64,000 nt of DNA from Polyangiaceae bacterium (GTDB lineage: Bacteria > Myxococcota_A > Polyangia > Polyangiales > Polyangiaceae). How positions within the stretch are numbered: position 1 is the first letter of the stretch; every line of letters begins with the position of its first letter. The notes beneath the pieces were generated by a model. The model saw only the letters and a program-made list of their open reading frames with translations. It did no database searches and was not told the DNA's origin. The position numbers were made by a program, and so were the translations under genes. Positions 18,208 through 26,061 of this stretch are shown piece by piece. The stretch is from assembly GCA_029266615.1 (NCBI GenBank), contig JAQSWN010000001.1, positions 1 through 64,000 of the forward strand. Reading direction: 5' to 3'.

Positions 18208-20907
18208 CTAAGGGAGGTAGCGTTCGCCGGCGGTGGTCAACGTGCTGCTTGTCCCACTTCGGCCGCTCCACAGGACGAACTCAGTACCTGTCCACACACC
18301 GGCACCGTTGATGTGGGAGGCGCCGGAGGGCCACGCGCTCACGGGCGCCCAGGCGTTGGTGGTCGAGTTGTAGGTGGCGCCGTTGGTGAGGTAGGTCGTA
18401 CTGCTGTAGCCGCCGAGAAGCAGCGAGACGCGGGGCTTGATGCGAGCCGTCCAACCCGTCTGCCGATTGAGGAGAACGCGCGCGCTGGGCGCCCCCGCAC
18501 CTGCCATCGGGGACCAACGGTCGGGTGCTACGTCGTACAACTGGCCATCCGCTTTCACGGCGTCGCTCGCGCCGCCCCAAGCAAGTAGCAAGGAGCCGTC
18601 CCAAGACCCGAACGCTCCGTACCGGTCGCTCGGACCGTCTTTTCCGCGACGCCATGCGTTCGCCGCGACGTCCAAGATGAACGTGGCGTTGCCCGCGCCG
18701 CTCCCTCCCGGTCGACCTGCGTACACGAAGAGCAGCGAGCCCGACCAGCTGACGAGCGGCTCCGTGCGCGGGCTCGGTGCCATCTGATTGGAGACCGCCG
18801 ACCAAGCATTGTTAACGGGATCGTACAGGTTGACGGCGCCGGTGGGGGAACCGTTGCGATCTACACCGCCGTAAATGAGCACGCGCGAGCCGGTCCAAAA
18901 GCCGTAGGCACCGCGGCGCCCCGTCGGGGCTCCGACCGTGGTCATCGCGGACCAAGTGTTTGTGACCGGATCGTAGCGGCTGCCGCTGTTGTAGTCAGCG
19001 TTGTCCGCGACGTCTCCCCCGCCCCAAACGACCATGACCGAGCCGGTCCACACCGCGGTGGCGAGGATACGGGCGCTCGGCGGCGTGCCGGTCGCGGCCA
19101 CGGCGGCCCACGTGTCCGTGGCCGCGTCGTAAATCGCGCCCGTGGCCAGGGCCTTATTGGCGGCGTCGTTGCCGCCCCAAACGAACAGCTTCGAGCCCAG
19201 CGCCGCCGAAGCGGCTCGCTCGCGCGCAACGAAGCCGGCCGGGGGCGCGGCGGTCGCGACCCACTTGGGAGTGCATCCAGACGCCGTACAGGTGCGACCG
19301 GGGCCGCAGTTGTTGTCACAGCCGCCGCAATTTTTGGGGTCGTTGGTCGGGTTGACGCACTTCAGGTTGCAGGCGATTTGCGGCGCCGCGCACGTCAGGC
19401 TCACACATTGGTTGCCGGTGCAGACCTTGCCGCCGTCGCAGTCCGAGTCGCTGCAGCAGTCGAAGCACCCCGTGCTGGAGCAGCACTTGCCTCCTCCGGC
19501 GCACTGCGCGCCGACCGAACACGTCCCGGCGTTGCACACGTCTGCGGTGCACGAGTTACCGTCGCTGCACTGTGCGTCGTTGCAGCATTGCGCGCAGGTT
19601 GCGCCGCAGTCATTGGGTGTCGTGGGCGCGCAAGCGCACGAGCCGGCGTTGCAGGTCGCGCCGAGCTTGCACGCGTTGGTGCAGCTGCCGCAGCGCGCGC
19701 TGTCGGTCTGCGTGTTCGTCTCGCAACCGGCCGCGCCGTCGCAATCAGCGAAGCCGGCGGTGCAGGTCGGCTTGCCCGCGACGCAAGTCTGGTTCACGCC
19801 GACCGGCTTGTCGCACGCGCCGCAGTTCTCAGGATCCGTCTGAGTGTTCACACACGAAGCGCCGCACAGCTTCAGGAGACCGCAGCCCTCCGTGCATTGA
19901 GTGCCGTCACACGCCGGCAGGCTCGCCGGGCAAGAAACCGTGCAAGAGCCGCAGTGGGCGGGGTCGTTGATGGGCGTCTCGCAGCCGGGAACCTGCGGGT
20001 CACAGTCCAAGTAGCCGGTGGCGCAGCCACACTCGCCGGCTGCGACGCACAAGCCGTGGGGGCCGCAATCCAGCGCGCAGGAGCCACACGTGTCATCGTC
20101 GGTGACGGCAGCCTCGCAGCCGTCACCGATGTCGGCATTGCAATCCAACAGACCGACGGCACAGCCGCACGTCGAGTCCGAGCAACTTTGACCGGAAGCG
20201 CACGCCTTGCCGCAGCCATTGCAGCTGGCTTTGTCCGACGTGATGTCCGTTTCGCAGCCGTTCTCCTGCTTGTCGTCGCAGTCGGCGGTTCCGGTCGGGC
20301 AGACGCAGTAGCCTTTCACGCACTCCTGCTTGAACCCACACTCGATACCGCAATTGCCGCAGTTCATCGGATCGCTTGCGGGGTTTACCTCGCAGCCGTC
20401 CACGATGTTCTTGTTGCAATCCACGAACCCTTGCTGGCACGTGTTGGTGCACGACGAGCTCGCGCACGTCGTGCCAGGACAGCCGTGACCGCAGGTCAAG
20501 CAGTTGTTCGGATCGAACCGAGTGTCCACGCACACGTCGTTGCAGCACGTTTCGTTGGGCCCGCAGTCGTCGCACGGGAGGGCCGTCCCGGGGTCGCCCC
20601 CCATGCCCGCCATACCGACAACGCTACCGCCGGTGCCCGAGGTGTTGCCGGTGCCGCCACCGCCGTTGCCGGTGCCGCCGTTGCCGCCTTGGTCGGGCGC
20701 TCCGGATGAGTCGTTGGCGCCCGCCTCGGCGCCATTGCCTCCGGGCTTGCCGCCCATCGTCTGAGTGGTGCCGCCGCTGGCCATCTCTCCGGCGGCGCCC
20801 GGCGAGACGGTCGTGAAGTTGTCGTCCAGCACAGCGGGGCAACCCGTCGCGCCGAAGCCCACGAGCGCGAACACCAAGCCGCGTAGACGAGCCAGGTTCG
20901 TCTTCAA
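18208..20907 (-). CDS. Cys-rich repeat plus seven-blade Kelch-like lipoprotein
   Basis: An 899-residue surface-type protein. TTG 20907 overlaps the upstream stop (TTGA) and begins a signal ending near FGATGC; the ORF track's longer start lies in the neighbour gene. A Gly/Asn/Thr-rich tether runs to about residue 95. Residues about 95-540 are packed with cysteines in repeated units such as CGNCGIEC, GCETDITSD and DPENCGACDK, about one every 35-45 residues. Residues about 550-899 form seven Kelch-type blades (FVWGGN, VVWGGG, LIYGGV, FVYAGR, LAWGGA, LLGGYS, VLWSGR), enough for a closed propeller. Likely an exposed binding or sensing protein. Part of the kinase-TPR-Kelch-sigma-FHA run. Confidence 0.85.
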   Translation of the reverse strand: MKTNLARLRGLVFALVGFGATGCPAVLDDNFTTVSPGAAGEMASGGTTQTMGGKPGGNGAEAGANDSSGAPDQGGNGGTGNGGGGTGNTSGTGGSVVGMAGMGGDPGTALPCDDCGPNETCCNDVCVDTRFDPNNCLTCGHGCPGTTCASSSCTNTCQQGFVDCNKNIVDGCEVNPASDPMNCGNCGIECGFKQECVKGYCVCPTGTADCDDKQENGCETDITSDKASCNGCGKACASGQSCSDSTCGCAVGLLDCNADIGDGCEAAVTDDDTCGSCALDCGPHGLCVAAGECGCATGYLDCDPQVPGCETPINDPAHCGSCTVSCPASLPACDGTQCTEGCGLLKLCGASCVNTQTDPENCGACDKPVGVNQTCVAGKPTCTAGFADCDGAAGCETNTQTDSARCGSCTNACKLGATCNAGSCACAPTTPNDCGATCAQCCNDAQCSDGNSCTADVCNAGTCSVGAQCAGGGKCCSSTGCFDCCSDSDCDGGKVCTGNQCVSLTCAAPQIACNLKCVNPTNDPKNCGGCDNNCGPGRTCTASGCTPKWVATAAPPAGFVARERAASAALGSKLFVWGGNDAANKALATGAIYDAATDTWAAVAATGTPPSARILATAVWTGSVMVVWGGGDVADNADYNSGSRYDPVTNTWSAMTTVGAPTGRRGAYGFWTGSRVLIYGGVDRNGSPTGAVNLYDPVNNAWSAVSNQMAPSPRTEPLVSWSGSLLFVYAGRPGGSGAGNATFILDVAANAWRRGKDGPSDRYGAFGSWDGSLLLAWGGASDAVKADGQLYDVAPDRWSPMAGAGAPSARVLLNRQTGWTARIKPRVSLLLGGYSSTTYLTNGATYNSTTNAWAPVSAWPSGASHINGAGVWTGTEFVLWSGRSGTSSTLTTAGERYLP

Positions 20908-21911
20908 AATGCCCCCGTGATGCTCGCGCCGCTGGGACCCATGAAGATGCCGACGGCGGCCCGATTCGTGTCGCGCCGAGAGGGCGCTGTCAGCAGGATG
21001 GTGACGCCAGCGGCGATGCCCACCGCGGAAGCGACGTAGCCGATCGTCGAAACGGTGCGCAGCGAGCGGAACGAGCTCAGCGAGTCCGCGCCCTCCGTGC
21101 CATCCACGCACGCCCGATTCGGGCACTGCCGTTCGGCGTCCGCGTATTTCGATCCTGCCATCAACCCAGTTACGATCCCGGTGCCCAAGCCGACGAGGCC
21201 GAGCCCACCCGCGGCGAATGCGGCGGGTCGGTGCCACGACGAGCGAGGCGGCTCGGGGGGCGTGCTGATCGCAGGCGCGGGGACGGGCGTCGCCACGGCT
21301 AAGGGCGCGCTCGTCGGAGCGGCGACACGGATTTCGACCGTCTTGTGCTCACGCTCGGCGAGCGCAAACTGCACCCGTGAAATTTCTCCGCCCGGCACTT
21401 GCGCTTCCAATTGGTGATTGCCGGGATCCAGCGGCATCTGCACGCCGAGCAAAGCGGACTTGACGCGTTCTCGATCGATGGTGACGCCAAGCTCCGGAAG
21501 TTGCGCCCCCGACCCCGCGACGACGATGGTCACTCTCGGGATGCGAGGCTGTAGCTGCAGCTCTTCGCTCTCCGCGTCGCGCACCGCTTTGCGGAACGCT
21601 TCGGGCGAGCTTGGCCCGAGCGGCGTGCGGATGGCACGGAGGTAGGCCTCCTCGGCTTCCACCAAACGCCCGAGCTTGGAGAGCGAGCGAGCCTCGTAGA
21701 GCGCGAGGGTCGGCGCCTGGACGAGGGCGTAGGCGCGGTGAAACAAGTCGCGCGAGCGCTCGAAATCGCCCTTCTCGAACGAGTCGCGACCTTGCTCGGC
21801 GAGGTTCCGCGCGGCGTTACGCTCACCGTCGTCCGTCGGCTCGGCGGTATGACCCTGACCCGCGGATACCGTCAGCGCGAGGCAGAGCGCGACCGAGATC
21901 CAAGGCCTCAA
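20904..21911 (-). CDS. Envelope TPR protein with two membrane segments, coupled to kinase
   Basis: A 335-residue exported protein. The signal peptide is about 1-22 (WISVALCLALTVSAGQG). TPR-like helices cover about 35-120 (EQGRDSFEKGDFERSRDLFHRAY, ALYEARSLSKLGRLVEAEEAYL). A beta-rich PEGA-like region runs about 125-195 (VTIVVAG, GNHQLEAQVPGGE). Two hydrophobic helices (about 230-250 and 290-310) flank a loop with two cysteines (CPNRACVDG). The end is AVGIFMGPSGASITGAF. This order and the final motif match the TPR/PEGA protein at 11720, so the two form a family linked to kinases. TTG 21911 overlaps the kinase stop (TTGA), and its own stop overlaps the next TTG, so translation of all three is coupled. 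Confidence 0.8.
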   Translation of the reverse strand: MRPWISVALCLALTVSAGQGHTAEPTDDGERNAARNLAEQGRDSFEKGDFERSRDLFHRAYALVQAPTLALYEARSLSKLGRLVEAEEAYLRAIRTPLGPSSPEAFRKAVRDAESEELQLQPRIPRVTIVVAGSGAQLPELGVTIDRERVKSALLGVQMPLDPGNHQLEAQVPGGEISRVQFALAEREHKTVEIRVAAPTSAPLAVATPVPAPAISTPPEPPRSSWHRPAAFAAGGLGLVGLGTGIVTGLMAGSKYADAERQCPNRACVDGTEGADSLSSFRSLRTVSTIGYVASAVGIAAGVTILLTAPSRRDTNRAAVGIFMGPSGASITGAF

Positions 21912-23371
21912 AACCCGAACTCCTCGGCGCGTTTGCTCGTCGGACCGGAACGGGTGGCGCTTGGCGCGCTGGGCTTGGCTTTAGGGGACTTCACGGGTGT
22001 ACTGAGGCGACGCGCAGGTGGGCTGACCGCAGCCGCCGCGTCTTTCTGTGGAAGCGGAGCGACGCCAGGAGCGGGCTCGGCCTCTGGCGGCGGGCTGGGC
22101 ATCGGCATCTCGGTCGGGGCTGCCACCGGTGGTGATACGGCCACCGCCGGGCGCAGTTCAGCCCGAGCCGGAACCGGGGGTGCAGCGGTTTTCTTCTCCC
22201 GAAGCAGCGCGAAGGCCCCCACCGCGCCGAGCGCCGCGAAGCCGAGGGCGAGCAGCGCCAACCCGCGCGCGCGGCGCCGACGGCGCGGCCGCACCTCGGT
22301 CTTGGCGAGCGAACTGGGCAGCGGCTCTCGATGCGGCGCCGCCGCGAGCTCCAAGGGGATGAGCAGTGGTGGTGGGAGCGTCGGCGTCTCGTCCGATGGC
22401 AGCTCCGAGTTGACCAGGATCTGCACTCCGGTGATGGCGCTGTCGAGCCAAGCGTGGCGCAGTGAGCGCCCCGTGGCGTCGACGCGGACGCCGCGCTCGA
22501 ACAGCCAGAGCGCGAGCGCCTCGCCCAGCTCCCACATCGAGCCCCAGCGCTGCTCTCGATTCTTCTGCAAGCAACGCGCAATGATCATCCAAAGCTGGGC
22601 GTCCCCCGCCGCGAGCTCGGTCGTCGGCTTCGGTGCGTCTCGCAAGATGCTGCGCATGAGCGCGTTGTAGTTGTTGGCGGCGAAAGGCGGCTGCCCGGTC
22701 ACCGCCTCGTAAAGCACGACGCCGATCGACCAGATGTCGCAACGAAAGTCGATGTCGTCCAGACCCTCGGCTTGCTCCGGCGAGAGGTAATACGGGCTGC
22801 CCATGACCGTGCCGACCTGGGTGAGGCGCGACACCGGTTGTTCTCGCCCGAGCTTGGCGATGCCGAAGTCCAGTACCTTGGGCTGCACGCGGTTCTGACT
22901 GTCGACCGCGATGAAGATGTTCTCGGGCTTCACGTCGCGGTGCACGATGCCCTTGTCGTGCGCCATACCGAGCCCGTCGATGATGGGCAAGAGCAGCGCG
23001 ACCGCCGAAGGCGCTGGCAAGCGCTGCTCGCGTTCGACCCGTTTATTGAGCTCCTCGCCTTGCAGCAGCTCCATGGCAAGGAATGGCTCGCCTTGTTCGC
23101 TGGTGCCGAAGTCCAGCACTCGCACCATGGCCGCATGACCCAGCTGCGCCGCCGCGCGCGCCTCGCGGGCCATGCGTTCCACGGCCGGAGTCCCGGCGAG
23201 CTCGGGCCGCAGCATCTTGAGCGCGACCTCGACGTCGAGCGCAGTCGAGTGCGCGACCCAGACGACGCCCATTCCTCCCTCGCCGAGCTTGCGCGAAAGC
23301 ACGTAACGGTGCGCGATCACGTCACCAGCTTGGTGCTCACGAGTTACTACGAGTGCCGGTTCGGAAGCCAT
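21908..23371 (-). CDS. Membrane-anchored Ser/Thr protein kinase, head of five-gene run
   Basis: A 487-residue kinase of a different subclass from the other three. It has KLGEGGMGVVWVAH, VALKML (ATP lysine), VHRDVKPENIFI instead of HRDVSPQN, LDFGIAK, and an activation loop with GSPYYLSPEQ. All catalytic residues are present. A single transmembrane helix lies at about 370-390 after an Arg-rich stop (RRRRRARG). The extracytoplasmic tail of about 95 residues is Pro/Ala-rich and ends in KRAEEFGF. It begins a same-strand string: TPR protein (overlap), Cys/Kelch lipoprotein (overlap), ECF sigma factor (43 nt) and FHA protein (11 nt). The upstream gap holds a repeat cluster. Confidence 0.92.
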   Translation of the reverse strand: MASEPALVVTREHQAGDVIAHRYVLSRKLGEGGMGVVWVAHSTALDVEVALKMLRPELAGTPAVERMAREARAAAQLGHAAMVRVLDFGTSEQGEPFLAMELLQGEELNKRVEREQRLPAPSAVALLLPIIDGLGMAHDKGIVHRDVKPENIFIAVDSQNRVQPKVLDFGIAKLGREQPVSRLTQVGTVMGSPYYLSPEQAEGLDDIDFRCDIWSIGVVLYEAVTGQPPFAANNYNALMRSILRDAPKPTTELAAGDAQLWMIIARCLQKNREQRWGSMWELGEALALWLFERGVRVDATGRSLRHAWLDSAITGVQILVNSELPSDETPTLPPPLLIPLELAAAPHREPLPSSLAKTEVRPRRRRRARGLALLALGFAALGAVGAFALLREKKTAAPPVPARAELRPAVAVSPPVAAPTEMPMPSPPPEAEPAPGVAPLPQKDAAAAVSPPARRLSTPVKSPKAKPSAPSATRSGPTSKRAEEFGF

Positions 23372-23486
23372 TCAGTGCACAGCCCAGCGATCGCCGCGGA
23401 CCGCCAAAGTCAAACCAACAACTTAGCACGAGGACCCGACGAGCTTGCACGTTGACACGATCATGCGGGGTCTCGGTCGCGTGGCG

Positions 23487-23658
23487 CTCCGCTCGCTACG
23501 CTCGCTGCGCTTTTTTGTCTCGGGGTGCTGGACTGTCGCTTGCCGTTCCGCTCGCTACGCTCGCTGCGCTTTTTCCCTCGGGGTGCTGCGGCTCGCCGTC
23601 TTGTGCGCTAGGCGTCTTTTGGCGCTGCGCTCGCTGCGCTTTTTTGTCTCGGGGTGCT
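23487..23658. repeat. Three imperfect copies of a 35-44-bp intergenic repeat
   Basis: Copies at 23487-23530, 23546-23588 and 23624-23658. All share CGCTCGCTGCGCTTTTT, then CTCGGGGTGCT a few bases on; the first two also share CCGCTCGCTACGCTCG. They fill the 350-nt gap between the EAL gene's 3' end and the kinase start, which otherwise shows no coding signal. The repeated T-run is on the plus strand. Nature unknown; a dispersed intergenic repeat family is the simplest guess. Confidence 0.8.
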
Positions 23659-23721
23659 CGGCTCGCGTGGCGGCGTGGGGTGCGGCACTTGTCCTACATG
23701 CGCGCTGTGGTCCGCGCGAGT

Positions 23722-24663
23722 TTAGGCGGAGGGAGGTTTGGTTTTGCGATCGTGCGGGAGCTTGAACTGCTCTTCGGCTCCAGCGACATCAGATGTAGGA
23801 GGAGGGGCGCGGCGGCTCGGTCGTGGGCGCGGGCGCTTTGGCAGTGGTGGCGGCTTGGGACGACTCTCGACGACGGGGGGCAGACCGCGGGCGATCGCGG
23901 GCGCGCTGGTTCCGAATGGCCAGGCGATGTTCGGGGGCGGGGTCGCGGGGCGCGCGAGCAAGTAGCCCTGCGCGTAGTGCACGCCGAGGTCGCGCACGCA
24001 CGCGAGCTCCTCCACGGCCTCGATCCCTTCGGCTACGACGCGAGCTCCGAGCTCGGTGCACAGGTTGACCATGTGCCGCACGACCGCGCGACTCCGCGGG
24101 CGACGGTGAATGTCGCGCGTGAGTGCCAGATCCAATTTCACGATCGCCGGCATCAGGTCGACGACGCGCTGGAGATTCGAATGGCCGGCACCGAAGTCGT
24201 CGACGACGAGGAGGGCACCCGTGCGACGACACAGCTCGTTGAGCACGCTCTTGCACAGGTCGAAGTGGGTGAACGCAGCGGACTCGGTGATCTCCAGGAA
24301 GACCGGACGCGCGTGGAAACACAGCGGGTCGTCGGGCCGAACGAGCCAACGCGAGTTGAGCTCTTCCGGATGCAGGTTCACGAAGAGCGGGATGTCGCCC
24401 GAGGTTCCGAACGCGACCTCACGGATGAGGCGGCCCAGTCGCCCGCACGCGTTCTCAGCGACGGCGCAATCGAACAGCACGGGCGGAGACGCGTACTCGG
24501 GGCGCCGACAACGCACCAATGCCTCCTGCGCGAACACCTGGCCGGTGCTGAGCTCCACGATCGGCTGAAAGACCACCCCGAGATCCGACACCGTGAGCGT
24601 CCTCACGCCGCCTACGCCGTCCGCGGCCTCGACGCCCGAGAAGGTCCAGTTCAGCTTATCCAT
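23722..24663 (-). CDS. EAL-domain protein, probable cyclic-di-GMP phosphodiesterase
   Basis: A 313-residue cytoplasmic protein with one EAL domain (about 25-245). It retains the residues used for metal binding and hydrolysis: QEALVR (the EAL motif), NLHPEEL, EITESA, VDDFGAG, VKLDLAL, VAEGIE and QGYLLARP. It is therefore predicted to cleave cyclic di-GMP. There is no GGDEF, receiver or membrane domain. The last about 65 residues are Pro/Arg-rich and basic (PKPPPLPKRPRPRPSRR) and look disordered. ATG 24663 is preferred over the TTG at 24681. It stands alone, with more than 300 nt on each side. Confidence 0.88.
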   Translation of the reverse strand: MDKLNWTFSGVEAADGVGGVRTLTVSDLGVVFQPIVELSTGQVFAQEALVRCRRPEYASPPVLFDCAVAENACGRLGRLIREVAFGTSGDIPLFVNLHPEELNSRWLVRPDDPLCFHARPVFLEITESAAFTHFDLCKSVLNELCRRTGALLVVDDFGAGHSNLQRVVDLMPAIVKLDLALTRDIHRRPRSRAVVRHMVNLCTELGARVVAEGIEAVEELACVRDLGVHYAQGYLLARPATPPPNIAWPFGTSAPAIARGLPPVVESRPKPPPLPKRPRPRPSRRAPPPTSDVAGAEEQFKLPHDRKTKPPSA

Positions 24664-24928
24664 CGCTAGCAACCCAGCCAAACGCGAGTCGAGCCGCAGA
24701 GCCTAACCTGCCGCGTCACTTCCGGACGGCCACTCCTCGGGTCAGTTCAGGGGTGTTCGTCCACTCACCTTTGACTACATAACTCCCGCGGGTGACGAAG
24801 CTCGGCCGCTGGGAGGACGGAGCAACCCGTCACAGTTGGAAGCAGTGCCGCAACGCGCGACTGACCCTAGCGTGAGTAAGCACTCATTTTTGCTATCTTT
24901 TTACGGTCATCTCTGGCAAACGTCCCAT

Positions 24929-24973
24929 GCCGACAGGGCCTTAGGCTTTCCCCCCCGGCCGGGCTCTGTCGGC
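24929..24973 (-). terminator. Hairpin downstream of propeller-lipoprotein gene
   Basis: GCCGACAG (24929-24936) pairs with CTGTCGGC (24966-24973). An inner GGCC/GGCC pairing extends it, with a 5-nt bulge and a C-rich loop. It lies about 36 nt past the stop at 25009 in the minus direction, but no U-run follows. The rest of the 24664-25008 gap shows nothing recognisable except an AT-rich patch near 24885-24905. Confidence 0.35.
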
Positions 24974-25008
24974 ACTACCGCGCTTCTCGCTGCGCGATGA
25001 CTGCGCGC

Positions 25009-26061
25009 TTACTTCAGGTCTTGAGCGAAGAGCTCGCCGTCCACCGACGAGTAAAGACGCGAGCAGTCCGCGTTGGGAGACACGCCCTGACGGGCTCCGA
25101 AATCCGTCGGCTCGTAGAAGGGTGCGCCGGGACGAGAACGGAAGAGCGCCATGGCGTGGTTGGTCGCTTCGTCGAAGTAGAAGATGGCGCGCTGGTCTGC
25201 GGACACGGCGTTGATGCGCTTGTACGCGCCCACGGCTCCGCCCAGCGTGTACATGTCGATCTCGCTCCCGATGTCGAAGCGGCCGTCCGTGCCGCGCGTG
25301 CTCTGCACCACGAGGCTCTGGCCGAGGTAGCTCAGGAAGTACAGCGTGTTGCCGTCGTTCGAAAGCACAGGCCAACCTAGCTCTCGGCCGCTCATGGGCT
25401 TCTGCGCGTTGATGCGCGAGAAGGCGGTGACGTCCGCTTCGGTCGAGAAGGAGTCTCCACGCGCGGCCCGAGTCACCGCTCCGAATCCCGAGTGGTCGGA
25501 GAGCACCAGCACCAACGTGAGACCATCGCTCGACAGGGACGCCCCCGTAGCGGCTTCGTAGCCCTCAGGAAGCGACACTTCCTGGGGCTCGAACGGTTCC
25601 TCGGGCGAAGCTCGGTCCGCAACGTGCAGCTCGAGCGCCGGAGCCTCGCCCGTGACGAGCACCGCGCTGAGCTCGTCCGGAGTCATGGCGAGGAGCGTCG
25701 CGCCGGTCAGCACCGGATCGAGCTCCTGGGCAGCGGGTTTCCCCGGCATCATTGCGGGGTCGCAGAGCCCGGGAGTGAAAGTCGGTGCCCCCGCCGTTTC
25801 GTAAACGATGTCTTCGCCTCCGCCGGCGCCGCCCTGCCCCACTCCCGCTCCCGCGCCAGCTCCAGCTGTCCCGAGGCCGGCATCAGCGCCTGCCTCCGAC
25901 TGGGAGCCGCTCCCGGCACGACTGCTCTTACCGCCCGTGGTGGAGCTACCCGACGCCCCCTCGAAGGACGCGGGCGGCCGTTCGTCGTCACCGTTGCAGG
26001 CGGAAGCCGCGACGAGAGCCGCAGCGCAGAGCCAATGGAAGTAGACGTGGCGCATGCTCAT
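25009..26061 (-). CDS. Lipoprotein with PD40/TolB-like propeller repeats
   Basis: A 350-residue protein. ATG 26061 overlaps the stop of the large PA14 gene (ATGA); the signal MSMRHVYFHWLCAAALVAASAC is a lipoprotein type. A Gly/Ser/Ala-rich tether runs to about residue 75. The rest has strand-turn units of the WD40-like/TolB propeller kind (LSSDGLTLVLV, LSNDGNTLYFLS, VSADQRAIFYF, VSPNADCSRLY). Function unknown. Translational coupling suggests it works with the PA14 protein, possibly as part of a surface complex. Confidence 0.78.
   Translation of the reverse strand: MSMRHVYFHWLCAAALVAASACNGDDERPPASFEGASGSSTTGGKSSRAGSGSQSEAGADAGLGTAGAGAGAGVGQGGAGGGEDIVYETAGAPTFTPGLCDPAMMPGKPAAQELDPVLTGATLLAMTPDELSAVLVTGEAPALELHVADRASPEEPFEPQEVSLPEGYEAATGASLSSDGLTLVLVLSDHSGFGAVTRAARGDSFSTEADVTAFSRINAQKPMSGRELGWPVLSNDGNTLYFLSYLGQSLVVQSTRGTDGRFDIGSEIDMYTLGGAVGAYKRINAVSADQRAIFYFDEATNHAMALFRSRPGAPFYEPTDFGARQGVSPNADCSRLYSSVDGELFAQDLK

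Noticed and set aside
19378-20709. Plus-strand 443-codon ORF
   Set aside because: Ala/Arg-rich mirror of the Cys-rich repeats on the minus strand; no start context or domain.
18208-21237. Longer start for the Cys/Kelch gene
   Set aside because: The first 110 codons overlap the TPR gene and are Arg-rich; the TTG at 20907 gives a lipoprotein signal and a TTGA overlap.
23487-23658. CRISPR array
   Set aside because: Only three imperfect copies, unequal spacing, T-rich ends and no cas genes nearby.
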